Origin: an uncultured Bryobacteraceae bacterium
GTDB taxonomy: Bacteria; Acidobacteriota; Terriglobia; Bryobacterales; Bryobacteraceae
Direction of reading: 5' to 3'
Length of the DNA: 8,955 bases
Assembly (NCBI GenBank): GCA_937921835.1
Contig: CAKZVG010000228.1
Location: 1 to 8,955, forward strand
Below the pieces are notes generated by a model. It had not been told where the DNA came from, did not search any database, and was given only the letters and a program-made list of their open reading frames with translations. The position numbers were made by a program, and so were the translations under genes. This document shows positions 1-6,847 of this stretch, piece after piece; the first letter of the stretch is position 1; every line of letters starts with the position of its first letter.

Positions 1-72
1 CATCGCGTCGGTGGCGAGCACGAGCGCCACCAGGCCCTTGGTTTCGACCATTCCGATGGCTGTCATTTCCAT
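1..72 (-). CDS. BMC-domain microcompartment shell protein, N-terminal fragment (cut by left window edge)
   Basis: Only the first 24 codons are inside the window. They read MEMTAIGMVETKGLVALVLA followed by TDAM, which is the start of a BMC fold (Pfam BMC family): the first beta strand with the AIGMVETKGLVA signature, then helix 1 with the conserved DAM. Single-domain BMC-H proteins of about 90-100 residues form the hexameric tiles of microcompartment shells, and this start looks like that class, but a tandem protein cannot be excluded. The ATG at 72 is preferred over the in-frame ATG at 66 because GGAG (79-82) lies 6 bases upstream of it. The gene begins 10 bases after the stop of the tandem shell gene on the same strand, and its ribosome binding site abuts that stop, so the two are very likely co-transcribed and possibly translationally coupled. 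Identification as BMC is firm; subtype and length are unknown. Confidence 0.88.
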   Translation of the reverse strand, partial: MEMTAIGMVETKGLVALVLATDAM

Positions 73-82
73 GGCCGGCTCC

Positions 83-649
83 TCAACTCAGCATGCCTTC
101 GATCAGTCCCTCATGCGGGCGGGGAATGACGTGCGAGGCGACCAGTTCGCCCACCCGCCGCGCGGCCGCCGCGCCGGCGTCCACCGACGCCTGCACGCTG
201 CCCACATCCCCGCGCACAATGCTGGTGACGTAGCCGCCGCCGATCTGGACGGTGCGGATCAGCCGCACCCCGGCGGCTTTGCACATGGCGTCGCTCGCTT
301 CCACCAGTCCCACCAGGCCGCGGGTTTCGATCAGCCCGATGGCGGGGCCGTTGTCCGCGGCCGTGGCGGCCTTTTTCGGCGGCGGCTTCAGAAAGCGGTC
401 CAACCCGTCGTGCGGGCGCGGAATCACCTGCACCGCCGACAATTCCCCGACCCGGCGCGCGGCCGCCGCCCCGGCGTCCGTGGCCGCCTTTACCGCCGCG
501 ACGTCGCCTTCGACGAACACGGTGACCAGCCCGCTGCCGACCGTCTCCCAGCCGGCGAAGACTACGCTGGCGGCCTTCAGCGCGGCGTCGGAGGCTTCCA
601 CCAATCCGACGAGACCCTTGGTCTCGATCATCCCTAAAGCCTGTTTCAT
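83..649 (-). CDS. Tandem BMC-domain shell protein (BMC-T, pseudohexameric trimer type)
   Basis: This is a 188-residue microcompartment shell protein with two full BMC domains in the ordinary, non-permuted order. Domain 1 is about residues 1-87, starting [20 protein letters not shown] and ending with IPRPHDGL. A Pro/Lys/Ala-rich linker covers about 88-102. Domain 2 is about 103-188, starting [20 protein letters not shown] and ending with IPRPHEGL. By hand alignment the halves share roughly 60% identity, including an identical [13 protein letters not shown] segment. In this family such proteins form trimers that mimic a hexamer and act as shell tiles with a central pore. The pore-loop positions read VGSG in domain 1 and IGGG in domain 2. 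There is no cysteine in either pore loop, so the PduT-type iron-sulfur site is not supported; the only Cys lies in helix 1 of domain 2. The start at 649 is chosen because AGGAGG sits 8 bases upstream and the protein then begins at the first BMC strand. An in-frame ATG at 721 would add an Arg-rich 24-residue tail unlike known shell proteins. First visible gene of a leftward operon. Shell type and cargo pathway cannot be read from this window. Confidence 0.93.
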   Translation of the reverse strand: MKQALGMIETKGLVGLVEASDAALKAASVVFAGWETVGSGLVTVFVEGDVAAVKAATDAGAAAARRVGELSAVQVIPRPHDGLDRFLKPPPKKAATAADNGPAIGLIETRGLVGLVEASDAMCKAAGVRLIRTVQIGGGYVTSIVRGDVGSVQASVDAGAAAARRVGELVASHVIPRPHEGLIEGMLS

Positions 650-657
650 TTCCCGTC

Positions 658-663
658 CCTCCT
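658..663 (-). promoter_or_regulatory. Ribosome binding site of the tandem BMC gene
   Basis: Perfect AGGAGG on the minus strand, 8 bases before the ATG at 649. It decides the start: the longer in-frame option from the ATG at 721 has only a weak GGGCGGGA upstream. One base upstream of this site begins the arm of an inverted repeat (665-670 with 704-709). Confidence 0.8.
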
Positions 664-664
664 G

Positions 665-709
665 CCTCGATGGCGGACACTTGGAGCTCTCACGCCGGCG
701 GCGTCGAGG
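665..709 (-). repeat. Inverted repeat in the BMC mRNA leader, next to the Shine-Dalgarno
   Basis: CCTCGA at 665-670 pairs with TCGAGG at 704-709. Between them ACGCC/GGCGT (692-704) can form a small inner hairpin. On the minus-strand transcript the outer stem would end one base before the AGGAGG ribosome binding site. The stem is only 6 bp in a GC-rich background, so chance is quite possible. Confidence 0.3.
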
Positions 710-843
710 AAAGAATCTCATGGTAACAGATCCCGCCCGCGGGCACCGCCCCGCCGCGGACCGGGAGTGCGCGCCCGCGCGGCGCGCATGTTACGGTATC
801 ATGAACGCAAATGGGGTTGGTGATAAGTCCGAAACTTTGGGTT

Positions 844-849
844 AAGGAG
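844..849 (+). promoter_or_regulatory. Ribosome binding site deciding the GTG start at 858
   Basis: AAGGAG at 844-849 lies 8 bases from the GTG at 858 but only 2 bases from the earlier in-frame GTG at 852. The normal 5-9 base spacing favours 858. Starting at 858 also gives a cleaner signal peptide beginning MFLRASVLLL. Confidence 0.7.
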
Positions 850-857
850 AGGTGATT

Positions 858-3800
858 GTGTTTTTACGTGCTTCCGTCCTGTTGCTTGCGGCCCTGAGCC
901 TGCTGGCTCAAGACCCTCGCGGCGCCATCACCGGCACGCTGCTCGATTCCAGCGACGCGGCGATCCCGGGCGTGACCGTCCGCGCAACGAACACCGAAAC
1001 CGGCGTCACCGCCTCGGCGGTCAGCAACGCCAGCGGCAACTACCAGATTCCGTTCCTGCTCCCCGGCATGTACCGCGTTACGGCGGAACTGGCCGGATTC
1101 AAGCGCTTCTCGCGCGACAGGATCGAGGTGCGCGTCGGCGAAACTGTGGACCTGCCGATCCGCCTGGAGGTCGGCGAAGTCACCGAGACGATTGAAGTCA
1201 CCGCCACGACGCCGCTGCTCGATACCACCAGTGCTTCGCTCGGCCAGGTAATGGACCAGCGCCGGATCCTGGAGCTTCCACAACGCGGCGCCAATCCGAT
1301 GGAGTTGACGCTGCTGACGCCGGGGGTGGTGAACGCCACCAACTTGCGTTTGCGCAAGGCCATGGCGCCCGAGGCGACGTCGCAGATCGCCACCGATGGG
1401 GCCGGGCAGTACAACAACGAATTCCAGATTGACGGCATCAACAACATGGCCGCCGACCGCGGGCGCGGCTACGCCCGCATCGCCTACAGCCCGCCCGCTT
1501 CCTCGGTGCGCGAGTTCAAGATGCAGACCACGGCCTACGACGCCGGCATCGGCCACACCATGGGCGGCGTGGTGAACGTCAGCACCACCAGCGGCACCAA
1601 CGAACTGCACGGCGAAGTGCACTACGTGCTCCGCCACCAGAAGCTGGACGCGCCGAACTTCTTCAACAACAAGAACGGCACCAAGCTTGGGGTGTACCAG
1701 GACAACCGCCAGGGCGGTTCGGTGGGCGGACCGCTGGTGCTGCCGCGCCTGTACAACGGCAAGAACCGCACCTTCTGGTTCTACGTCTTCGAGGACAACC
1801 GCTTCGGCGTGCCGGTCCAGAACACGGGCACGGTGCCCACCGCGGCCCAGCGCGTGGGGGACTTCTCCGCCTTGCTGCGCGTCAACAGCAGCTATCAGAT
1901 CTACGATCCTTTCACGACGGTCACGGCGCCCAACGGGCGCTTCAGCCGCCAGCCGATTCCAAACAACGTGATCCCGCGCAGCCGGCTCGACACGGTGGGA
2001 CTGAATCTCGCCGCGCTCTATCCGCTGCCCAATCAGGCGGGAACGGTCGACGGCAGAAACAACTTCTTCCTGTCGAACAAGGCCATCCAGAAGACCTCGC
2101 AGCACATGCTGCGGCTGGATCACGCCTTCAGCGAGAACCACCGCGCTTTTCTGCGGGCGCACTACGACTTCTGGAAAGAGGACAAGAACGACAACTTCGG
2201 CACCGGCATTCAGGGCTTGTTTTCCAACCGGCCGAATCGCGGCGTGGCGCTGGACGACGTCATCGTGCTCGATCCGACGCTGGTGCTGAACGTGCGCTAC
2301 GGCTTCACGAGCACCAAGTGGTGGGAGTTCCGCCGCTCGCGCGGCTACGACCTCGCCAGCCTCGGCTTCTCCCCGGCCCTGCTGCGGCTGACCGACCCGA
2401 AGCGGGCGCCGATCCCGCGCGTTTCGGTGGGCGCCTTCACCACGCTTTCCAACTGGGAGAACGGCGACGGCGCCAACTCCAGCCTAGCGCACAGCCTGGC
2501 CATCAACTTCACCAAGCTGCTCGGCAAGCACGCCATGAAGTTCGGCGCCGACCTGCGCCTGGAGCGCAGCTTTAACGACCGCCGCCCGGCCGGGGTCGTG
2601 CCAGACTTCTCCTTCGCCACCACCTACACCCGCGGGCCGCTCGACAACTCCCCCCCTGCCACTGTGGGGCAGGAGTTCGCCGCCATGCTGCTGGGCGTTC
2701 CGGGCGGGTCGATGGAGGTGAGCGCCAGCTCCGCGCTCCAGAACACGTTCTACGGTTTCTTCTTCCAGGACGACCTGCGCGTCACGCCCAAGCTCACGCT
2801 GAACATGGGGCTGCGCTGGGAGTACGAAGGTCCGGTGACCGAGCGCTACGACCGCTTCGCCTCGCGCTTTGACAATACCACCCCGAACCCGATCGAGGCG
2901 GCGGCCAAAGCCAACTACGCCCGCAACCCGATTCCGGAGCTCGCCCCGGCGGACTTCCGGGTGTTGGGCGGGTTGACCTGGGTGAACCAGGGCGGCATCG
3001 GCCGCAGCCCGTTCGTGTCGGAAAAGAACAACTGGATGCCGCGCTTCGGCTTCGCTTACCAGTTCAACAACAAGACGGTCATGCGGGGCGGCTACGGGAT
3101 CTTTTACACCGTCAACGGCATCTACGCCACGGTGCCGATTCAAACCGGTTTCTCGCAGTCCACGCCCATTCAGGCTTCGCTCGACAGCGGGTTGACCTAC
3201 GTCGCCACCACCGCCAATCCGTTCCCGAACGGGTTGATCCAGCCCGCCGGATCGAGCAAGGGGCTGTTGCAGAACCTCGGGCAGGGGATCAGCTTCCACA
3301 ACCCGAACCGCTTCCGCTCCTATTCGCAACGCTGGTCGTACGGTTTTCAGCGCACCCTGCCGGGCGACTTCATGGCGGACGTTTCCTACGTCGGCAGCCG
3401 GGTGACGCGCGCCCAGGTGACCCGCTCCTACAATGAAACCCCGGCGCGCTACCTCAGCACCAGCCCGGTGCGCGACCAGCGCACCATCGACTTCCTGAGC
3501 GCTTCCTTCCCGAGTCCCTTTTTCGGGATCGACCCGATCTATGGCCGGAACACCTCCCGTGGCGCTCTGCTGCGGCCGTTCCCGCAGTTCGGCGGCATCT
3601 CGAGCAACGATTCCGCGGGATATACCTGGTATCACTCGCTCCAGACCCGCGTCGAGAAGCGCTTCTCGCACGGCTACACCATGCAGCTCGCCTACACCTT
3701 CTCGAAGGCGATGGACGCGACCGAGTTCCTGAACGCCACCGACCCGATGCCGTACGAGAGCATCTCCTCGCTCGACCGCCCGCACCGGCTGGCGGGCAGC

Positions 3801-4313
3801 GGCATATGGGAGATCCCGGTGGGCCACGGCCGCAAGTTCGGTTCGGGCATGCCCCGCGCGTTGGACGCCGCCGTCGGAGGCTGGCAGATCGGCGTGATCG
3901 TCACCCGCCAGAGCGGCGCGCCGCTTGGTTTTGGCAACGCCATTTTCATGGGCGACATCAAGAACATTCCGCTCGCCAAGGACCAGCGGGATGTCGACCG
4001 CTGGTTTAACGTGGACGCGGGTTTCAATCGCGTGCCCGCCCAGCAGCTCGCCTCCAACATCCGCGCCTTCCCGCTGCGCTTCAGCGGGATCCGCGGCGAC
4101 GACCAGCGGAGCTGGGACTTCTCGATCGTGAAGAACTTCAAGCTTCCGGGCGAGAAGATGAATCTGCGCTTCCGCGCCGACGCCTACAACGGCTTCAACC
4201 AGACCAACTTCAACAATCCGACCACCACTCCGACTAACAGCGCCTTCGGCCGGATCACCGGTACCGCCGGGGACGCGCGCAACTGGCAGCTCAGCTTGAA
4301 GCTGTCGTTTTGA
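858..4313 (+). CDS. Oar-like TonB-dependent outer-membrane receptor with carboxypeptidase-regulatory-like domain
   Basis: This is a complete 1151-residue outer-membrane protein. A short Sec signal peptide (about residues 1-17, MFLRASVLLLAALSLLA) is followed directly by a carboxypeptidase-regulatory-like beta-sandwich (about 22-100, with GAITGTLLDSSDAAIPGVTV and a SGNYQIPFLLPGMY core). A plug-like region (about 116-255) contains the typical QIDGINN and GGVVNVSTTSGTNELHG motifs. A large beta-barrel fills the rest, with GGSVGGPLVLP near 287 and the NRTFWFYVFEDNR signature near 303-315. The last residues are LKLSF, a terminal aromatic that fits a BAM-recognised barrel strand. Known members of the Oar/SusC-like group are outer-membrane transporters or protein-export-linked proteins and are abundant in Acidobacteriota; the substrate is usually unknown and cannot be read here. 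No classical TonB box is obvious between signal peptide and N-terminal domain. Length matches the usual 1000-1200 residues, and the frame is intact. The gene is divergent from the BMC operon and followed by inverted repeats, suggesting its own transcript. Family call is firm, substrate unknown. Confidence 0.93.
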   Translation: MFLRASVLLLAALSLLAQDPRGAITGTLLDSSDAAIPGVTVRATNTETGVTASAVSNASGNYQIPFLLPGMYRVTAELAGFKRFSRDRIEVRVGETVDLPIRLEVGEVTETIEVTATTPLLDTTSASLGQVMDQRRILELPQRGANPMELTLLTPGVVNATNLRLRKAMAPEATSQIATDGAGQYNNEFQIDGINNMAADRGRGYARIAYSPPASSVREFKMQTTAYDAGIGHTMGGVVNVSTTSGTNELHGEVHYVLRHQKLDAPNFFNNKNGTKLGVYQDNRQGGSVGGPLVLPRLYNGKNRTFWFYVFEDNRFGVPVQNTGTVPTAAQRVGDFSALLRVNSSYQIYDPFTTVTAPNGRFSRQPIPNNVIPRSRLDTVGLNLAALYPLPNQAGTVDGRNNFFLSNKAIQKTSQHMLRLDHAFSENHRAFLRAHYDFWKEDKNDNFGTGIQGLFSNRPNRGVALDDVIVLDPTLVLNVRYGFTSTKWWEFRRSRGYDLASLGFSPALLRLTDPKRAPIPRVSVGAFTTLSNWENGDGANSSLAHSLAINFTKLLGKHAMKFGADLRLERSFNDRRPAGVVPDFSFATTYTRGPLDNSPPATVGQEFAAMLLGVPGGSMEVSASSALQNTFYGFFFQDDLRVTPKLTLNMGLRWEYEGPVTERYDRFASRFDNTTPNPIEAAAKANYARNPIPELAPADFRVLGGLTWVNQGGIGRSPFVSEKNNWMPRFGFAYQFNNKTVMRGGYGIFYTVNGIYATVPIQTGFSQSTPIQASLDSGLTYVATTANPFPNGLIQPAGSSKGLLQNLGQGISFHNPNRFRSYSQRWSYGFQRTLPGDFMADVSYVGSRVTRAQVTRSYNETPARYLSTSPVRDQRTIDFLSASFPSPFFGIDPIYGRNTSRGALLRPFPQFGGISSNDSAGYTWYHSLQTRVEKRFSHGYTMQLAYTFSKAMDATEFLNATDPMPYESISSLDRPHRLAGSGIWEIPVGHGRKFGSGMPRALDAAVGGWQIGVIVTRQSGAPLGFGNAIFMGDIKNIPLAKDQRDVDRWFNVDAGFNRVPAQQLASNIRAFPLRFSGIRGDDQRSWDFSIVKNFKLPGEKMNLRFRADAYNGFNQTNFNNPTTTPTNSAFGRITGTAGDARNWQLSLKLSF

Positions 4314-4320
4314 GCGGCCA

Positions 4321-4343
4321 CGGCGGCGCAGGCCGCGCCGCCG
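4321..4343 (+). terminator. GC-rich stem-loop just after the first receptor gene, possible terminator
   Basis: A perfect 9-bp stem, CGGCGGCGC with GCGCCGCCG, encloses the 5-base loop AGGCC. It lies 7 bases after the TGA stop. No T-run follows, so it is not a canonical intrinsic terminator; it could still stop transcription or protect the mRNA 3' end. Position just after the stop is the main support. Confidence 0.45.
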
Positions 4344-4350
4344 CTACCGG

Positions 4351-4407
4351 CCAGAACAGGCCCGGGATTGGCGCGTCATCCGGCCAGCCGCCCGGCGCCT
4401 GTTCTGG
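4351..4407. repeat. Long inverted repeat (16-bp bulged stem) between receptor gene and cstA
   Basis: CCAGAACAGGC (4351-4361) is the exact reverse complement of GCCTGTTCTGG (4397-4407). The pairing continues inward with CCGGG (4362-4366) against CCCGG (4391-4395), leaving a single bulged C at 4396. A further TGGC/GCCA pair (4369-4372 with 4383-4386) can form inside the loop. A 16-bp stem with one bulge is much stronger than expected by chance. No T-run follows on the plus strand (ATGGTGTGCC) and the minus strand is also without a clear one, so the role is open: terminator with the preceding hairpin, mRNA stabiliser, a REP-like element, or a regulatory structure before cstA. Confidence 0.7.
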
Positions 4408-4495
4408 ATGGTGTGCCAACAGGAGCAGAAGGACCCCCTAGCTCGCCCGCGGCGGCGCCACGCGGAGGGCTGGGGGACGGCGCTCCGGCGCTTGG

Positions 4496-4501
4496 TAAAA
4501 T
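4496..4501 (+). promoter_or_regulatory. Possible -10 element of cstA placing the start site next to the ATG
   Basis: TAAAAT matches the TATAAT consensus at 5 of 6 positions and ends 9 bases before the cstA ATG. A transcript from it would begin around 4508, giving a leader of only a few bases. No good -35 is visible 16-18 bases upstream. The placement agrees with the lack of a Shine-Dalgarno sequence before this gene. Tentative. Confidence 0.35.
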
Positions 4502-4510
4502 TCCCTTCTT

Positions 4511-6577
4511 ATGAAGAAAATCCTTGGACACCTCGCCTGGGCGTTGGTGTCGGTGGCCGCCGGCGGCGCGCTGGCCGGCATCGCCTTCAACCGCGGCGAG
4601 CAGATCAACAGCCTGTGGCTGGTCGTGGCCAGCGGCTGCACGTACCTGGTGGGCTTCCGCTTTTACGGCAAGTTCATCGCCGCGAAGGTGATGATGCTGG
4701 ACAACGACCGCGCCACGCCGGCCGAGCGCCTGCGCAACGGGCACGACTTCGAACCCACCAACCGCTGGATCCTGTTCGGCCATCACTTCGCGGCCATCGC
4801 AGGTCCCGGGCCGCTGGTCGGGCCGACGCTGGCGGCGCAATTCGGCTACCTGCCGGGAACGCTGTGGATCATCATCGGCTGCGTACTGGGGGGAGCGGTG
4901 CAGGACTTTATCATTCTGTTCTGCTCCATGCGGCGCAACGGCAAGTCGCTCGGCGAGATGGCGCGCGAGGAGATCGGCAAGGTGGGCGGTTTCACCGCGC
5001 TGCTGACGGTGATGCTGATCATGATCATCCTGCTGGCGGTGATCGCGCTGGTGGTGGTGAACGCGCTGAAGGACAGCCCCTGGGGAACGTTCACCATCGC
5101 GGCGACGATGCCGATCGCCATCTTCATGGGACTCTACCTGCGCTACTGGCGGCCGGGTAAGGTGTTGGAGGTTTCCCTCATCGGCTTCGTGCTGGTGGTG
5201 TTGGCGATCCTGGGCGGCGAGGCGGTGTCGAAGTCGGCGCTGTTGGCGCCCTGGTTTACGCTGGGCGGAATGGCGCTGGCGGTGAGCGTGATCATCTATG
5301 GCTTCTTCGCCAGCGCTCTGCCGGTGTGGCTGCTGCTGGCGCCGCGCGACTACCTGAGCACCTTCGTGAAACTCGGCGTGGTGTTCATGCTGGCGGTGGG
5401 CATCCTGTTCGTGCGGCCGGGCCTGGAGATGCCGGCGTTCACCCAGTTCACCGACGGCAACGGCCCCATCTTCGCGGGCAAGATCTTCCCCTTCTGCTTC
5501 ATCACCATCGCCTGCGGCGCGATCTCGGGCTTCCACTCGCTGATCAGCTCCGGCACCACGCCCAAAATGATCGCCAAGGAGTGGCACGCCTGGCCGGTGG
5601 GCTACGGGTCGATGCTGCTGGAGGGCTTCGTCGCCATCATGGCGATGATCGCCGCCTGCGCGCTTCAGCCGGGAGTTTTCTTCGCGGTCAACTCGCCGGA
5701 GGGCATCGTCGGCGCCACGCCCGCGGCGGCCACCGCCACGATTACCGGGTGGGGCTACCCGGTCACCACCGCCGAGATGGACGCACTGGCGCGCGACGTG
5801 GGCGAGAGCACGCTGTTCCACCGCACCGGGGGCGCGCCGTCGCTGGCCCTCGGAATGGCGCACATCTTCGCCTCGAGCGGCGGCGGCAAGGCCATCCTCG
5901 GCTTCTGGTACCACTTCGCCATCATGTTCGAGGCGCTGTTCATTCTCACCATCATCGACGCCGGGACGCGCGTCGGGCGCTTCATGCTTCAGGACCTGCT
6001 GGGGCACTTCTGGAAGCCCGTCGGCCGCACAAGCTGGATGCCGGGCGTCATCGGGACCAGCGCCCTCATCGTGCTCGCCTGGGGCTACTTCCTCATCCAG
6101 GGGGTGCGCGACCCGCTGGGCGGCATCAACTCGCTGTGGCCGCTGTTCGGCATTGCCAACCAGTTGCTGGCGGCGGTGGCGCTGTGCGTCGCCACCACCA
6201 TCCTGATCAAAATGCACCGCGCCCGCTATCTGTGGATCACCGTCGTCCCGCTCACCTGGCTGGTGACGGTGACTTACACGGCGGCGTACCAGAAGATTTT
6301 CTCCGCCCATCCGCGCATCGGCTTCCTGGCGCAGGCCAGCGAGTTGCAGGCGGCGCTCGACGCCGGGCTGGTGGAGGCGGCCAAGGTCTCGATGACCAGG
6401 ACGCTGATCTTCAACAACCGGCTGGATGCGGTGGTGTGCGGCCTCTTCCTCGTGCTGGTGACGCTGATCCTGATCGACTCGGTTCGCGTGTGGGTGGGAA
6501 TTCTGCAAGGCACGCGCGATGCCGTGGTGCGCGAAGCGCCCTTCGTGCTGTCGCGGCTGCGGCCGGAGGAGGTGTGA
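4511..6577 (+). CDS. cstA: CstA-family carbon starvation protein / pyruvate transporter
   Basis: This is a complete 688-residue polytopic inner-membrane protein of the CstA family; E. coli CstA and BtsT (YjiY) have about 700-716 residues. Members were first linked to peptide use in carbon starvation; BtsT and CstA of E. coli are known to import pyruvate, so pyruvate uptake is the best specific guess. The family hallmarks are visible: [17 protein letters not shown] at about 88-104 followed by [42 protein letters not shown] at about 344, [28 protein letters not shown] with [10 protein letters not shown], and the C-terminal [20 protein letters not shown] at about 535 leading into the last membrane segments. 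Many hydrophobic helices run from residue 10 to the C terminus. The ATG at 4511 is the only start that keeps the first helix: an in-frame TAA lies at 4496-4498. No Shine-Dalgarno sequence precedes it. The stop overlaps the start of the next gene by one base. Family assignment is very strong; substrate is inferred from homologues. Confidence 0.96.
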   Translation: MKKILGHLAWALVSVAAGGALAGIAFNRGEQINSLWLVVASGCTYLVGFRFYGKFIAAKVMMLDNDRATPAERLRNGHDFEPTNRWILFGHHFAAIAGPGPLVGPTLAAQFGYLPGTLWIIIGCVLGGAVQDFIILFCSMRRNGKSLGEMAREEIGKVGGFTALLTVMLIMIILLAVIALVVVNALKDSPWGTFTIAATMPIAIFMGLYLRYWRPGKVLEVSLIGFVLVVLAILGGEAVSKSALLAPWFTLGGMALAVSVIIYGFFASALPVWLLLAPRDYLSTFVKLGVVFMLAVGILFVRPGLEMPAFTQFTDGNGPIFAGKIFPFCFITIACGAISGFHSLISSGTTPKMIAKEWHAWPVGYGSMLLEGFVAIMAMIAACALQPGVFFAVNSPEGIVGATPAAATATITGWGYPVTTAEMDALARDVGESTLFHRTGGAPSLALGMAHIFASSGGGKAILGFWYHFAIMFEALFILTIIDAGTRVGRFMLQDLLGHFWKPVGRTSWMPGVIGTSALIVLAWGYFLIQGVRDPLGGINSLWPLFGIANQLLAAVALCVATTILIKMHRARYLWITVVPLTWLVTVTYTAAYQKIFSAHPRIGFLAQASELQAALDAGLVEAAKVSMTRTLIFNNRLDAVVCGLFLVLVTLILIDSVRVWVGILQGTRDAVVREAPFVLSRLRPEEV

Positions 6578-6768
6578 TGGGCGCGCGGCTGAAATCCCGG
6601 GCGCGCTCGTTCGCCCGGATCCTGCTCGGGCTGCTGCGCGAGCTCGCCGACGAGAACGCCTACCAGCGCCACCTCGCCGCGCACGGGCGGACCCACTCCG
6701 GCGCCGAGTGGCGCCGCTTCAGCGAACAGCGCCTGGTGGCCAAGTTCGTGCGGCCGAAGTGCTGCTGA
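6577..6768 (+). CDS. YbdD/YjiX family small protein, partner of CstA
   Basis: This is a 63-residue basic soluble protein. It resembles E. coli YbdD and YjiX (about 65-67 residues), which lie directly after cstA and btsT. The shared pattern is a short N-terminal helix, a Y..H....H block (here NAYQRHLAAHG), an aromatic-rich EWRRFSEQR segment, and the family's C-terminal double cysteine (here KCC). The family's biochemical role is not well established; the constant pairing with CstA-type transporters suggests a function with the transporter, and the paired cysteines suggest a possible redox or metal role (inference). ATG at 6577 shares its A with the TGA of cstA (TGATG), and GGAGGAGG at 6565-6572 lies inside the cstA end, so translation is probably coupled. 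The N terminus ([20 protein letters not shown]) is Arg-rich and amphipathic. I leave the symbol empty because ybdD and yjiX cannot be told apart here. Confidence 0.88.
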   Translation: MGARLKSRARSFARILLGLLRELADENAYQRHLAAHGRTHSGAEWRRFSEQRLVAKFVRPKCC

Positions 6769-6773
6769 GCCGG

Positions 6774-6803
6774 TTGCCGGACCGCCGCGGCTTTTGATAG
6801 GGT
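6774..6803 (+). promoter_or_regulatory. Possible promoter of the second receptor gene
   Basis: TTGCCG (6774-6779) and TAGGGT (6798-6803) are 18 bases apart, a weak sigma-70-like pair with 4/6 and 3/6 matches. It would start transcription around 6810 and give a leader of about 40 bases carrying the AGGAGG site. The 79-base gap after the YbdD-like gene has no clear terminator, so read-through from cstA is also possible. Confidence 0.25.
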
Positions 6804-6832
6804 AGGAGCGCCCGCCGAGGGGTCTCCGGGCG

Positions 6833-6838
6833 AGGAGG
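6833..6838 (+). promoter_or_regulatory. Ribosome binding site of the second receptor gene
   Basis: Perfect AGGAGG 9 bases before the ATG at 6848. It fixes the start of a gene whose end lies outside the window. Confidence 0.75.
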
Positions 6839-6847
6839 GAGATTCGA

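Larger units (their letters stand above)
650..857. other. Divergent intergenic region between the BMC operon and the first TonB-dependent receptor
   Basis: About 208 bases without a supported gene. It must contain the promoter of the leftward BMC operon and that of the rightward receptor gene, but I cannot place a convincing -35/-10 pair for either; TATCAT at 797-802 is the only hexamer resembling a -10 and has no matching -35. Visible structure: an inverted repeat at 665-709 in the BMC leader, a 10-base palindrome GCCCGCGGGC at 735-744, and CG-alternating sequence around 769-787. The last 60 bases before the receptor gene are clearly less GC-rich, as expected for a promoter region. Confidence 0.5.

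Noticed and set aside
650..721. N-terminal extension of the tandem BMC protein from ATG at 721
   Set aside because: It would add an Arg-rich 24-residue tail not typical of shell proteins, whereas the ATG at 649 has a perfect AGGAGG at 8 bases and begins at the first BMC strand.
735..787. GCCCGCGGGC palindrome and CG-alternating stretch as an operator
   Set aside because: Short self-complementary G/C strings are common in this composition, and no second copy or regulator gene supports an operator.
11..845. Plus-strand open frames (11-637 and 252-845) over the BMC genes
   Set aside because: The minus strand has two recognisable BMC proteins with good ribosome binding sites; the plus-strand products are low-complexity mirror images of them.
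864..3827. Long minus-strand open frames antisense to the first receptor (864-2162 and 2484-3827)
   Set aside because: Composition-driven shadows of a well-supported receptor gene; Arg/Val/Gly-rich products without domains or convincing start signals.
4408..4510. Small gene starting at the ATG at 4408
   Set aside because: Its frame runs into cstA in a different frame with a low-complexity Arg-rich product and no ribosome binding site.
4376..6508. 710-codon open frame on the minus strand antisense to cstA
   Set aside because: Its product is a low-complexity His/Gln/Arg/Asp-rich chain with no recognisable domain, and the opposite strand encodes a textbook CstA protein. Long antisense open frames are expected in GC-rich codon-biased genes.
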